Shown: positions 1 to 7,435 of the stretch, one piece after another
Numbering within the stretch: the first letter of the stretch is position 1
Layout of the letters: each line of letters starts with the position of its first letter
Assembly: GCF_000686945.1 (NCBI RefSeq)
Contig: NZ_JMME01000002.1
Coordinates: forward strand, 186,001-250,000
Direction: 5' to 3'
Length of the DNA stretch: 64,000 nucleotides
DNA from: Selenomonas sp. AE3005
Lineage (GTDB): Bacteria; Bacillota; Negativicutes; Selenomonadales; Selenomonadaceae
Position numbers and translations under genes: made by a program
The notes under the pieces: generated by a model
The model's input: only the letters and a program-made list of their open reading frames with translations
Told to the model about the DNA's origin: nothing
The model's database searches: none

Positions 1-527
1 ATATGGCCCGGTTCTGCCGAATAATATTGCAGGATTTGCCTGAACTGGCTGAGCAGGAAGATATGGGCAAGATTCTTCAGCATGTGGGCATGCGTTGTAT
101 TACAGAAATTGGTGGTTCTGCGGGGCCGTTGTTTGGTAAATTTTATCTGCAGGCCGCAATGGCCAATATGGGCAATAGCTGTATGGAAGTGGCAAACTGG
201 GTGGTGTCCTTCGAAGAAGGCACTATGGGGGTTTCGCAAATCGGTAGAAGTGTGGAGGGCGAAAAAACCATGCTCGACGCGCTGTTTCCGGCGGATAGAG
301 CTATGCAGGAGGCGTTGGAGGAAGGCCGGAGCTTTCAGGATATTCTTCTGGCAGGTGCCGAGGCTGCCCAAAAAGGTGTGGAGTACACAAAAACAATTCA
401 AGCCAGCAAGGGGCGGGCTGCGTATCTGGGAATGCGCAGCATAGGTCATCAGGACCCCGGCGCCACCACGATTATGCTGATGCTGCAGGCTATGCATAGG
501 CTGGCCGTAGAAATGCAGGCAGAGTAA
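1..527 (+). CDS. dhaL: Dihydroxyacetone kinase ADP-binding subunit DhaL, 5'-truncated by the window edge
   Basis: The C-terminal ~175 residues of a DhaL-type protein. DhaL carries the nucleotide-binding domain of the PEP:PTS-dependent dihydroxyacetone kinase and phosphorylates Dha bound to DhaK. Visible family marks are the NMAR start of the visible frame, which corresponds to the conserved GDGDHGxNM-R segment, then GGSAGPLFGKFY and a late SIGHQDPGATT motif. The first ATG at position 3 is internal, not a true start: family members are about 200 residues and the metal-binding DGDHG residues lie upstream of the window. A strong terminator follows, so dhaL ends its transcription unit, presumably after dhaK. 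Family call is firm; the operon is inferred. Confidence 0.85.
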   Translation, partial: MARFCRIILQDLPELAEQEDMGKILQHVGMRCITEIGGSAGPLFGKFYLQAAMANMGNSCMEVANWVVSFEEGTMGVSQIGRSVEGEKTMLDALFPADRAMQEALEEGRSFQDILLAGAEAAQKGVEYTKTIQASKGRAAYLGMRSIGHQDPGATTIMLMLQAMHRLAVEMQAE

Positions 528-534
528 ATTATTT

Positions 535-563
535 ACGCACAGCCAGGCGGCTGTGCGTTTTTA
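535..563 (+). terminator. Rho-independent terminator after dhaL
   Basis: Inverted repeat CGCACAGCC / GGCTGTGCG with a short loop and a run of T directly after it, just downstream of the dhaL stop codon. Confidence 0.85.
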
Positions 564-625
564 TCAGTAAGTAAAACAGGCTTATCATTTGCCGGCGCGT
601 ATTTAACGCATGGAGGTAGCTGAAA

Positions 626-1009
626 ATGGCGGAAAAACAATCTTATTTGGAACACGCTGCAGTGACGGTAGCAGATATTGAATGGAGCCAAAAGTTCTTT
701 GCCGAGGTTCTGGGCATGACGGAAACACGGCGCAAGGAAAAAGACGGCAAATTGCAGCATTTGTGGCTGAAAGGCGGCCTGCAGCTGGTCGCTGCGCCGG
801 ATAATCCGGCTGCCGGCAGGGGACATCACTTGGGAATTGTGGTACAGGATTTTGCTGCTACCCTGCAGGAAATGCTGGCGTATGATGGTGTACATGCCAT
901 GGAAGGCAAGCCGGAAAAATGGGTGCAGCTGCCTGATGGTCTGGTACTGGAACTCTTTCAGGAAAAGCCGGGAGCCATTGCGAAGGTATTGGCCGTGGAA
1001 GTTAAATAA
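626..1009 (+). CDS. VOC (glyoxalase/bleomycin-resistance fold) protein
   Basis: A 127-residue single-domain protein of the vicinal oxygen chelate superfamily. It starts with LEHAAVTVADIEWSQKFF (residues 8-25), the typical first beta-alpha unit in which the His is a metal ligand, followed by FFAEVLGM. The second half has GHHLGIVVQDF (about 74-84) and LVLELFQ near the C-terminus, which supplies the Glu expected as a ligand. Members include glyoxalase I, dioxygenases and resistance proteins; substrate cannot be told here. An AGGTAGCTGAAA sequence precedes the ATG. It is monocistronic, ending at a shared bidirectional hairpin with the convergent MerR gene, which may be only coincidental. Confidence 0.75.
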   Translation: MAEKQSYLEHAAVTVADIEWSQKFFAEVLGMTETRRKEKDGKLQHLWLKGGLQLVAAPDNPAAGRGHHLGIVVQDFAATLQEMLAYDGVHAMEGKPEKWVQLPDGLVLELFQEKPGAIAKVLAVEVK

Positions 1010-1012
1010 AAA

Positions 1013-1052
1013 ACAGCCATGCAAGGTTCATATTCCTGCATGGCTGTTGCAA
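1013..1052. terminator. Bidirectional terminator between convergent VOC and MerR genes
   Basis: Eleven-base perfect inverted repeat ACAGCCATGCA / TGCATGGCTGT. T- or A-rich flanks occur on both sides, so it can stop the VOC transcript (+) and the MerR transcript (-). Confidence 0.8.
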
Positions 1053-1069
1053 TTTCAGGGGGATACGTA

Positions 1070-1444
1070 TCAGTCTTTTAAATGGGGACAGTTTTTGGCC
1101 ATGATTTCTTCATAGTGGGCAATTTTGTAGTCAAGTCTGTCCATGGTAGCTTTTAGCTGCTCATACTGTTCCTGCAGACGGGCGCGCTGTTCGATGAGGA
1201 TTTCCTTGCGGGCAGCCTCAGTGCCTTCTTTGAAGAATAAATCCACGTACTCGATGAGTGCCTCAACCTGCACACCGGCACTGCGCATGCATTTGGAAAA
1301 CTCTACCCAGCCACAGGCGGCCTCATCAAAATCACGAATGCCGTTTTCCTTGCGCGGTACGTGAGGGATAAGGCCGATACGTTCATAGTAGCGGATAGTA
1401 TCGGCGGATAAATCGTATTTTTCGCTGACTTCCTTGATTGTCAT
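1070..1444 (-). CDS. MerR-family transcriptional regulator (AdhR-like)
   Basis: A 124-residue MerR protein. The N-terminal winged helix is clear (MTIKEVSEKYDLSADTIRYY, then ERIGLIPHVPR), followed by a long dimerisation helix (about 75-115) and a short tail with one Cys in NCPHLKD. It lacks the Cys pattern of the metal-sensing members and resembles the aldehyde/electrophile-responsive AdhR/YhdM group. Its own promoter and five others in this window have the same CTTGGAGT-type dyad inside a 19-bp spacer, the geometry on which MerR proteins act by untwisting DNA. It is therefore probably autoregulated and the controller of the nearby redox and hydrolase genes. The effector is unknown. Confidence 0.85.
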   Translation of the reverse strand: MTIKEVSEKYDLSADTIRYYERIGLIPHVPRKENGIRDFDEAACGWVEFSKCMRSAGVQVEALIEYVDLFFKEGTEAARKEILIEQRARLQEQYEQLKATMDRLDYKIAHYEEIMAKNCPHLKD

Positions 1445-1483
1445 AAAATCACCTCGTTAATTCAGACTTTATCTTTATGCTTT

Positions 1484-1514
1484 AGTTTAGCACTTGGAGT
1501 GTACTTCAAGTCAA
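1484..1514 (-). promoter_or_regulatory. MerR-type promoter/operator of the merR gene (site 1)
   Basis: On the minus strand: -35 TTGACT (1514-1509), 19-bp spacer holding the dyad CTTGAAGTACACTCCAAG, and -10 TAAACT (1489-1484). The overlong spacer with a centred dyad is diagnostic for MerR-controlled promoters. It points toward the MerR gene, so it is an autoregulatory site. Confidence 0.8.
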
Positions 1515-1631
1515 GAAAAACTTGCAAGCTGTGCTGCGGCCGGCAGGTGGTGGAGTGGCACGGGTGACAGATACGATGCTGCGGGGCTGGAAGATGCGGC
1601 AGGTAATGGCAGGCGAATAGAAGGTGTAATA

Positions 1632-2114
1632 ATGGAGATAGAACGTCAATTTTTGGTAGATACAGTACCGGGGTTACCGGCAGAATATGAGGTATTGCGG
1701 CAGGGGTATGTGTCATTAGAGCCGGAAATCCGTATTCGCCAAATCGGCGAAAAACACTTTGTGCTGACGGTAAAACGGGGGGCTGGCTTGGTACGGGAAG
1801 AATGGGAAACAGAAATAACGCCGCAGGAATTTGCTAATCTGTCGCAACACTTATGGCCGGCTACGCTTATGATTGAAAAACGCCGTTATATTATAGCCTT
1901 AGCTGACGGTAATCAGGCAGAACTGCACATGCATGACGGGCATTTGACAGGTTTTAACTATGTTGAGATTGAATTCCCGAGCATAGAGGCAGCCCGGGCG
2001 TTTGTACCGCCGGACTGGTTCGGCAGGGAAGTAACAGAGGACGAAAGATTTTCCTATGGGACGCTGGCACAAGTTAATGGCATGGAACTGGTTAAGGAAA
2101 TGGTGAAAATGTGA
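1632..2114 (+). CDS. CYTH-domain protein
   Basis: A 160-residue CYTH (CyaB/thiamine triphosphatase) tunnel-fold protein. The start is set by MEIERQFLV, where the ExExK-type motif (here EIERQF) is at the extreme N-terminus as usual. Further acidic and basic tunnel residues follow in PEIRIRQIG, LTVKRG and VEIEF. The family hydrolyses or cyclises organic triphosphates or acts on inorganic tripolyphosphate; bacterial single-domain members are often tripolyphosphatases. The first motif departs from canonical ExExK by Arg-Gln, so activity needs care. The frame stays open upstream to 1494, but that part has no homology signal or ribosome site, so 1632 is preferred. Confidence 0.8.
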   Translation: MEIERQFLVDTVPGLPAEYEVLRQGYVSLEPEIRIRQIGEKHFVLTVKRGAGLVREEWETEITPQEFANLSQHLWPATLMIEKRRYIIALADGNQAELHMHDGHLTGFNYVEIEFPSIEAARAFVPPDWFGREVTEDERFSYGTLAQVNGMELVKEMVKM

Positions 2115-2375
2115 CAGTCGTTTTTGCACAGGGATATTTGGGCGGCACGGTCACGGTCAGGGATGTGCGCAGTCTGGGGGATACGGGCATAGGCACGTTT
2201 GAGGGTGTTAATGGTGAAATGATTGTGCTTGATGGCACGGTTTATCAGGCCCTGGCGATGGCCGGGTAGTAGTGGCGCAGGATAAGACAGTTGTTCCGTA
2301 TGCTACGGTAACATATTTTGACAATGACATTTCGGTGAAACTCAGTAATGTCAAGAATAAGGCGAAACTACAGCA
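2111..2375 (+). pseudogene. alsD: Remnant of alpha-acetolactate decarboxylase, frameshifted and 3'-truncated
   Basis: The first frame, opening with GTG at 2111, reads FAQGYLGGTVTVRDV, then GIGTFEGVNGEM and IVLDGTVYQAL. This is the N-terminal substrate-pocket region of acetolactate decarboxylase, which converts acetolactate to acetoin. The reading frame ends at TAG 2267-2269. A shift of frame continues the homology as VVPYATVTYF. Only about one third of the usual ~240 residues remains, and a terminator follows at once. The GTG overlaps the stop of the CYTH gene. It cannot make an active enzyme, since the His metal ligands of the C-terminal half are absent. Confidence 0.7.
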
Positions 2376-2379
2376 AAAA

Positions 2380-2416
2380 GGAGCACCGCTCGAAAAGGGC
2401 GGTGCTCCCTGTTTTT
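2380..2416 (+). terminator. Rho-independent terminator
   Basis: Perfect ten-base stem GGAGCACCGC / GCGGTGCTCC with a short purine-rich loop, followed by CTGTTTTT. It lies at the point where acetolactate decarboxylase homology stops. Confidence 0.85.
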
Positions 2417-2441
2417 ATGATATGTAGATGTTTATGCTGTT

Positions 2442-2606
2442 TTAGCAGAAGAAAGACATTCTGGCAGAGGCTTTGTAGTTCTCAGCTAATTTACGCAGGT
2501 TGTCCCTGTTGCTGTCGTCGGTTTCATCGTACATACGTCTGGCAGCGTTTTCGCTAATCATATACTTCCAAACCATAGCCTTAATAATCAATTCTCTTTC
2601 TAACAT
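2442..2606 (-). CDS. Small hypothetical protein (54 aa)
   Basis: A short, highly charged, helical protein beginning MLERELIIKAMVWKYM. I recognise no family. The start at 2606 is preferred over ATGs at 2618 and 2630 because a GGAGG lies just upstream at the right distance. No partner genes are on its strand; the divergent neighbour is the TetR gene. The C-terminus ends in ARMSFFC. Coding status rests on the ribosome site and the absence of any better use for the strand. Confidence 0.45.
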   Translation of the reverse strand: MLERELIIKAMVWKYMISENAARRMYDETDDSNRDNLRKLAENYKASARMSFFC

Positions 2607-2741
2607 TTGTTCCTCCATCTTTTCTTTCAATATCCCATTAACAGATTGATACTATAGCTTATATTTGATTCACTGTCAACACTTTTTATAATAAAACTCA
2701 CAGCCATAAGAAAAAACTATGGAAAATTTTTACTGTTTATA

Positions 2742-2770
2742 TTGACATAGTGTCATTTTAACCGTATAAT
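2742..2770 (+). promoter_or_regulatory. Sigma-70 promoter with dyad, upstream of the TetR gene
   Basis: TTGACA (2742-2747), 17-bp spacer, TATAAT (2765-2770). The -35 overlaps the dyad TGACATAGTGTCA (2743-2755), and a further GATGTCA half-site lies downstream near 2791, as expected for autorepression by a TetR protein. Confidence 0.75.
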
Positions 2771-2826
2771 GCAATTAACATAAGTTACACGATGTCATTT
2801 TTAAAAGACTTTACAGGAGGCTCATT

Positions 2827-3453
2827 ATGCCAAAGGTTTCAGAAGAAGTGCTGCTGGCGCGGCGTGAGGAGATAATTGACGCTTGTGCCCAGTTGTATGA
2901 GACAATGAATTTTAAAGATATTACGCTCAAAGAGATTGGCAAGGTGACGACCTTTAACCGTACGGCCATTTATAATTATTTCAATACTAAGGAAGAAATC
3001 TTTCTGGCGCTTATGCAGCGTGAGTATGATTTGTGGGTAGCCGATCTGGAAGAATTGCTCAATGACCATGACAGCCTGAAACGAGATGAACTGGCGTCGG
3101 CGCTGTCGCATACTTTGGAGAAACGTTCAAGGTTGTTGAAACTCCTGTCCATGAATCATTTTGATATGGAGGGGAACAGCCGTTATGAAAATCTGGTGGA
3201 GTTCAAGCGCTCGTATGGCCGGTCTATGCAGACGGTGCGCAAGTGTTTGGACAAGTTTTGTCCGGAAATGAATGAGGCGGCCAAACAGAGTTTTATTTAT
3301 GCGTATTTTCCCTTTATCTATGGGATTTATCCTTATGCAGTGGTAACGGATATGCAGAAAAAGGCAATGGCGGAGGCCGGAGTGGATTACAAGTACCTGT
3401 CTATTTATGAAATCTCCAATAATTGCCTGCGGAAACTGTTAGGTGTTGACTAA
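2827..3453 (+). CDS. TetR/AcrR-family transcriptional regulator
   Basis: A 208-residue TetR protein. The helix-turn-helix spans about residues 12-58, with the signature ITLKEIGKVTTFNRTAIYNY followed by FNTKEEIFLALM. The remaining ~150 residues form the ligand and dimer domain. A clear AGGAGG precedes the ATG. A consensus promoter with an overlapping dyad suggests autorepression. The next gene in the same direction, 11 bases on, is the broken amidohydrolase, so the original target pathway may be lost. The ligand cannot be told from sequence. Confidence 0.85.
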   Translation: MPKVSEEVLLARREEIIDACAQLYETMNFKDITLKEIGKVTTFNRTAIYNYFNTKEEIFLALMQREYDLWVADLEELLNDHDSLKRDELASALSHTLEKRSRLLKLLSMNHFDMEGNSRYENLVEFKRSYGRSMQTVRKCLDKFCPEMNEAAKQSFIYAYFPFIYGIYPYAVVTDMQKKAMAEAGVDYKYLSIYEISNNCLRKLLGVD

Positions 3454-3464
3454 GGGGGGATAGC

Positions 3465-4270
3465 GTGAAACGGCGAGACTTTTTGAAAGCTGGGATTGGG
3501 GGAGCCTTTATTATAATGGTGATGAAAAACTTTCCTGTGAGGTGGCGCGGGAAATTAACGAAGAAACGGCCGCGCTTTGCCGTAAGTATCCGGATAAGTT
3601 CGGTTTTGTGGCAGCCCTGCCGTTCCCGAGTATTGACGGCAGTATCGCGGAAATAACCTATGCGATGGATAAGCTGGGGGCATTAGGGGTAAAGGTTCCG
3701 AGCAATGCCAGTGGTATTTACTTAGGTGACGCACGCTGGGAACGGATTTTTGCGGAATTAAACCGCCGCAGGGCGCTGATAATCATGCACCCCAGCCCTG
3801 CACGGGAACTGCCGCGCCAAGGGACGGTGACGGGGCAGGTTATGGCCTTGTTTGAATATCCTGCCGATACCACGAGAGCTGTGGTCAATCTGCTGGCCAG
3901 CGGTATGCTGGAACGTTATCCCCAGGTTCGTCTGGTAGTGCCGCATTGTGGTTCGTTCCTGCCATATATGAAGCAGCGGGCTAAAGCGATGTTTGCCATG
4001 CTGGCCGGTATGCAGATGATGAAACCGGTTGATATGGAGGCAGGCATGAAACAGCTTTATTATGACCTGGCTGGTGACCCCATGCCGGAGGCAATGGATA
4101 TGCTGCTTAAGATTACAGATGAAAGCCATTTGCTGTATGGCAGCGATTTCCCCTATGTTCCGGCCAAAGCCTTGCTGGCGAAGAAGAACGGCCTGGACGA
4201 TGAACTGGCTAAACGTCATTGGCTGGCGAAAATATATTGCCAAAATTCGCAAGAGTTAATATTTTCATAA
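3465..4270 (+). pseudogene. Amidohydrolase (ACMSD-like metal-dependent hydrolase) with an internal 5' deletion
   Basis: A GTG start at 3465 gives a Tat-like signal (MKRRDFLKAGIGGAF), but this frame soon turns to nonsense. The amidohydrolase body lies in another frame from about 3516 to 4270, with IMHPSPAREL (His ligand), PHCGSFLPY (second His) and LLYGSDFPY (the catalytic Asp motif). That order is the amidohydrolase_2 / aminocarboxymuconate-semialdehyde decarboxylase pattern. The N-terminal HxH metal site, normally near the start of the barrel, is missing. I infer a deletion that joined the signal region to the middle of the gene. It follows the TetR gene, its likely original regulator. Confidence 0.7.
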
Positions 4271-4298
4271 CGGCGGAAATGTGTAAGGAGATGTGAAA

Positions 4299-4847
4299 AT
4301 GAAAGTTTTGGTTATTCATGGCAGCATGAGAAAGAATGGCAATACGGGAATACTGGCTGATGAATTTATCCGCGGCGCGCAGGCGGCCGGGCATGAAACA
4401 GAGAAAGTGGAACTGCGCGACAAAAAATTTGGTGATTGCTTTGGCTGCCGGGCCTGCCATAATAATGGCGGCAGCTGCGTGCAGAAGGACGATATGGCAG
4501 AAGTTCTGGAAAAAGTGAAGGCTGCGGATGTTATTGTACTGGCCTCGCCGTTGTATTACTTTACCTGGACGGGCCTGATGAAGAGATTCCTCGACCGTAC
4601 CTATCCCTTGCTGCCCATTTTGCAGGACAAGGATTTTTACCTGCTTACGCTGGGCGGCGTGCCGGATAAGAAGTTCATGGATAATATACTGTCAGATTTC
4701 AATATGTATGTAGGCTGTTTCAAGGAATTCAATCAAGTGGGCGTGCGCAATGCGGGGGCGGTCATCGGCACTTCGGCTTTGGCACCCGGTGCCATTCGCG
4801 AGTCAGCAGCCATGCAGGAGGCCTATGAAACGGGCAGGAATTTATAA
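4299..4847 (+). CDS. NAD(P)H-dependent flavin reductase, flavodoxin_2/iron-sulfur flavoprotein type
   Basis: A 182-residue flavodoxin-fold oxidoreductase. The FMN phosphate loop is HGSMRKNGNTGILADEF (residues 7-23). CFGCRACHNNGGSCVQKDDM follows (about 47-66) with the compact Cys pattern of this family, and then VLASPLYYFTWTGLMKRFLD, the second FMN contact. Such enzymes reduce quinones, nitro compounds or disulfides with FMN. The ATG at 4299 is chosen because AAGGAG lies eight bases before it. It is 22 bases from the YciI gene, so the two are probably co-transcribed. A close relative lies at 14.9 kb. Confidence 0.8.
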   Translation: MKVLVIHGSMRKNGNTGILADEFIRGAQAAGHETEKVELRDKKFGDCFGCRACHNNGGSCVQKDDMAEVLEKVKAADVIVLASPLYYFTWTGLMKRFLDRTYPLLPILQDKDFYLLTLGGVPDKKFMDNILSDFNMYVGCFKEFNQVGVRNAGAVIGTSALAPGAIRESAAMQEAYETGRNL

Positions 4848-4869
4848 GAGTTTATAAGGGGGCATAAAT

Positions 4870-5172
4870 ATGTTTATCATCAATCAGACGTTAAAGGCCG
4901 ACAAGATTCCGGCAGGCAAGGGTGAGGAGCTCTTTAAGCGGCATATTGCCTGGTTTACAAAACATTTTGAGCAGGGTGATTTCCTGTTGGTGGGGCCCTA
5001 TACAGACAAAGAGATGGCCGGGATTATGATTGCTGGCACGGACAGCCGTGAGGCCGTGGAAGAAATCCTTAAGGAAGATGTATACTATGCTGACGGTATT
5101 GCGGAATATGAAGTGCGTTCGTTTAAAGCGCCGATGATTTCGGCCAGCCTGCCATCTTTCGCAGGCAAATGA
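4870..5172 (+). CDS. YciI-family protein
   Basis: A 100-residue YciI-like protein of the dimeric ferredoxin-like (alpha/beta barrel) fold. The characteristic HIAWFTKHFEQGDFLLVGPY segment (residues 25-44) carries the conserved His and the FLLVGPY strand, followed by GIMIAG. The usual catalytic His-Asp pair is only partly evident. The family is linked to degradation of chlorinated and aromatic compounds and to accessory steps of oxidoreductases, but most members have no known substrate. It sits directly behind the flavin reductase, suggesting a two-gene unit. Confidence 0.75.
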   Translation: MFIINQTLKADKIPAGKGEELFKRHIAWFTKHFEQGDFLLVGPYTDKEMAGIMIAGTDSREAVEEILKEDVYYADGIAEYEVRSFKAPMISASLPSFAGK

Positions 5173-5203
5173 CAACGCTGGTAAATTGACGGAGGCATTC
5201 CTT

Positions 5204-5555
5204 ATGAACAGACGGGAATTTATTCAGCTTGCCAGCACGGGGGCCATGACCTTGTTCCTTTCCGGCTGTGGTCTGGGGGGCTCTGACCGGCGAAAAGGGC
5301 CGTAAGGAAACAAAAGAATTCAGATTCTATTCCCGTACGGGGAAATTGCACGGCAAGAAATCCATTACGATGGCTACGGCCTATAACAGTGCAGACTGGA
5401 CGATGGAGGCTCTGGCCAATCATTACGAAACTTTGGTGCGCTATATGGAATGGCAGGATGTGGGGCAGGTTTGGGCGACAGGCTGCGGGGCGCGCAGTCT
5501 GGTGGAAAAGTCGTCCTTTGCTGATATGGCCTATAAAATAGGGGCTAATTTGTAA
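5204..5555 (+). pseudogene. Remnant of a signal-bearing flavin oxidoreductase, internally deleted
   Basis: A good ribosome site (GGAGG) and ATG at 5204 open a lipoprotein/Tat-like signal (MNRREFIQLASTGAM, then LFLSGCG) that terminates within about 33 codons. A different frame from about 5272 reads the C-terminus of a flavodoxin-family oxidoreductase, with RTGKLHGKKSITMATAY and ending FADMAYKIGANL. The FMN-binding N-terminal half is gone. I infer deletion plus frame loss, as in the amidohydrolase 1 kb upstream. It ends just before MerR-type site 2. Confidence 0.65.
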
Positions 5556-5565
5556 GATAAAATAC

Positions 5566-5596
5566 TTGACTTGGAGTTTACTACAAGTGCTAGAGT
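5566..5596 (+). promoter_or_regulatory. MerR-type promoter/operator (site 2) of the flavodoxin operon
   Basis: -35 TTGACT (5566-5571), 19-bp spacer with the dyad CTTGGAGTTTACTACAAG (5570-5587), and -10 TAGAGT (5591-5596). Same architecture as the merR gene's own promoter. Confidence 0.8.
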
Positions 5597-5634
5597 GATA
5601 GCAGATGACATTGGCGATGAAAGGGGATAACATT

Positions 5635-6261
5635 ATGCGAAAACTATGGATTGCCTGCTTGGGTGTGTTGATGATTTTAGGTCTGATGGGCTGCGGCACA
5701 GAATCCGGCAAAACGGCAGAGAAGGCAGCGCCGGCACCAGCGCAGACGGCACAGGCAGAAAGTAAGGCCCCGGCGGCTAAAGGAAAAATTTTGGTGGCGT
5801 ATTTTTCGGCAACGGGTAATACCCGTACTTTGGCAGAGAATACGGCCAAGGCGTTAAATGCTGACCTTTATGAAATCCGCCCGGAAGTTCCTTATAGCAA
5901 AGAGGACCTAAACTACAATGACGAAAGCACCCGGGCCACGGTGGAGCAGAAAAATGACAGTGCCCGGCCGAAACTGGCGGACAAGAATGCACCGGTAGCT
6001 GATTATGATACCATCGTATTGGCATATCCTATCTGGTGGGGACAGGCACCGCGTATCATGGATACCTTTGTGGAGAGCTATGATTTCACGGGCAAGAAAA
6101 TGACGGCTGTCTGCACTTCCGGCGGCAGTGATATTGGCACGAGTGCTGACTACCTGCAAAAACTTACCAAGGGCAAGGCTGAATGGAAACCGGGCAAGTT
6201 GTTTTCACCGCAGACAAAGCCGGCCGATATCAAAAGCTGGTTTGATGGTCTGGGCTTATGA
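5635..6261 (+). CDS. Flavodoxin-domain lipoprotein
   Basis: A 208-residue exported flavodoxin. Residues 1-22 are a signal peptide ending in the lipobox LMGC, followed by an Ala/Pro-rich linker (to about 48). The flavodoxin domain starts KILVAYFSATGNTRTLAE, the FMN phosphate loop, and has YPIWWGQAPRIMDTF (about 131-145) and CTSGGSDIG (about 162-170). Expected role is one-electron transfer or flavin-based reduction at the outer face of the cytoplasmic membrane. It overlaps the next gene by four bases (ATGA), a DUF4405 membrane protein that could be its electron donor. The MerR-type promoter upstream implies induction by the MerR effector. Confidence 0.85.
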   Translation: MRKLWIACLGVLMILGLMGCGTESGKTAEKAAPAPAQTAQAESKAPAAKGKILVAYFSATGNTRTLAENTAKALNADLYEIRPEVPYSKEDLNYNDESTRATVEQKNDSARPKLADKNAPVADYDTIVLAYPIWWGQAPRIMDTFVESYDFTGKKMTAVCTSGGSDIGTSADYLQKLTKGKAEWKPGKLFSPQTKPADIKSWFDGLGL

Positions 6262-6929
6262 GCAAGTTTAAGATAACATCACGCATGACAGTAACGGCAT
6301 TTTTGCCGTTGCTGTTTTTGCCCATTATGTGTTTTCACTATGTTCCCAAGGTGCTGCATGAAGTGCTGGGGATTATGTGGCTGGTATTGGTGCTGATTCA
6401 TGTCGGCCAGAACCGTCAATGGTTTACGACCCTTAAACGGGGGCGCTGGACAATACTGCGTACTATCGGGACAGCGGTGGATATTTTGCTGTTTATAGTG
6501 CTGTTGGTAATGGTCGGGGCTGGTTCCGGGATTTCCAATCATTTGTTTAAGGAAATCATGCCGCTCACTATTCAACGCAGTATTCTGATTCATCAGCTGC
6601 ATGTGTCCCTGCCGTATGCCCTGCTAATTTTAATGGGCCTGCATTGGGGGCTGCACTTTAAGGGCTGGTGGGAAAAATGGCATTTGCCCTGGCCGGTATC
6701 ACGGTCATTAAAAGTGTTGCTGGCCCTGCTGGCAACCGCAGGCGGAATATATGGTTCCTTCCTTGACCGCGTGGGGGACCGGCTGCTGATGAAACATATC
6801 TTTGCCACACCAGCCACAGGCGAGCCGGCCATAGTATACGTTGGCCTGTTGTTGGCGATATGGGGCATGTATGTGATACTGGGGGCATTGCTGCTTAAAA
6901 TGTTACAATTACGGCCGGAGAAAAAATAG
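6258..6929 (+). CDS. DUF4405 integral membrane protein (cytochrome b-like)
   Basis: A 223-residue protein with about six membrane segments. Paired His residues lie in membrane spans (FHYVPKVLHEVLG, LVLIHVGQ, ILIHQLHVSLPYALL, MGLHWGLHF), the arrangement of DUF4405 proteins, which resemble cytochrome b and may ligate haem. It is translationally coupled (ATGA overlap) to the flavodoxin lipoprotein. The two therefore plausibly form a small trans-membrane redox module. The haem assignment is inference from His spacing. Confidence 0.75.
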   Translation: MSKFKITSRMTVTAFLPLLFLPIMCFHYVPKVLHEVLGIMWLVLVLIHVGQNRQWFTTLKRGRWTILRTIGTAVDILLFIVLLVMVGAGSGISNHLFKEIMPLTIQRSILIHQLHVSLPYALLILMGLHWGLHFKGWWEKWHLPWPVSRSLKVLLALLATAGGIYGSFLDRVGDRLLMKHIFATPATGEPAIVYVGLLLAIWGMYVILGALLLKMLQLRPEKK

Positions 6930-6934
6930 CGTTA

Positions 6935-6982
6935 TTGACAATAATACGTTAGCGTACTAATATTAAGTACGTTAACGTATTA
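6935..6982 (+). promoter_or_regulatory. MarR promoter with 17-bp-arm palindrome
   Basis: TTGACA (6935-6940), 17-bp spacer, TATA-like TAATAT (6958-6963). A nearly perfect inverted repeat with arms TAATACGTTAGCGTACT (6942-6958) and AGTACGTTAACGTATTA (6966-6982), 16 of 17 matching, covers the spacer, the -10 and the start region. This is the expected position for repression by the MarR product just downstream. Confidence 0.85.
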
Positions 6983-7006
6983 TTTTATTGCCAAAGGAGC
7001 AGGTAA

Positions 7007-7435
7007 ATGACAATGCAGATAGATGATACACTGGGTTATCTAATATGCCGAACGGCCAGAAAGGTTCACCGCCATATCGAAAAAATATTCAGCCCCTATG
7101 GGCTGACACTGGAGCAGTGGGTGGCGATGAAGATATTAGCCGAGACTCCGGATATCAGCCAAAAAGAATTGTCCGCGCAGATGAAAAGAGACGCCAATAC
7201 AGTCAAGGCTATTGTGGACCGGCTGATAAAGAAAGATTATGTAAGAAGGGAACTAAATCCATCTGACCGGAGGGCTTTTTTACTGCAGCTGACGAAAGCT
7301 GGACAGCTGCTGGTGGATAAACTGGCAGCAGCTGATGAACAGGAAAACCGGCAGCTGGAGGAGAAACTAGGAGAGGCTGATACGGTTAGTATGAAGAAGA
7401 TGTTATTACAGATAGAGGAAATGATTCGCGAATGA
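7007..7435 (+). CDS. MarR-family transcriptional regulator
   Basis: A 142-residue MarR protein. The winged helix spans about residues 30-100: LTLEQWVAMKILAE, ISQKELSAQMKRDANTVKAI (recognition region) and the wing RRELNPSDRRAFLLQLT. It overlaps the MFS transporter by four bases (7432-7435), a standard repressor-efflux arrangement. A large palindrome over its promoter indicates autorepression relieved by a phenolic or similar ligand of the pump. AAAGGAG lies seven bases before the ATG. Confidence 0.9.
   Translation: MTMQIDDTLGYLICRTARKVHRHIEKIFSPYGLTLEQWVAMKILAETPDISQKELSAQMKRDANTVKAIVDRLIKKDYVRRELNPSDRRAFLLQLTKAGQLLVDKLAAADEQENRQLEEKLGEADTVSMKKMLLQIEEMIRE

Noticed and set aside
1494-1631. Open extension upstream of the CYTH gene
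   Set aside because: The frame stays open but has no ribosome site, its composition is atypical, and the ExExK-like CYTH motif must be at the N-terminus; 1632 fits better.
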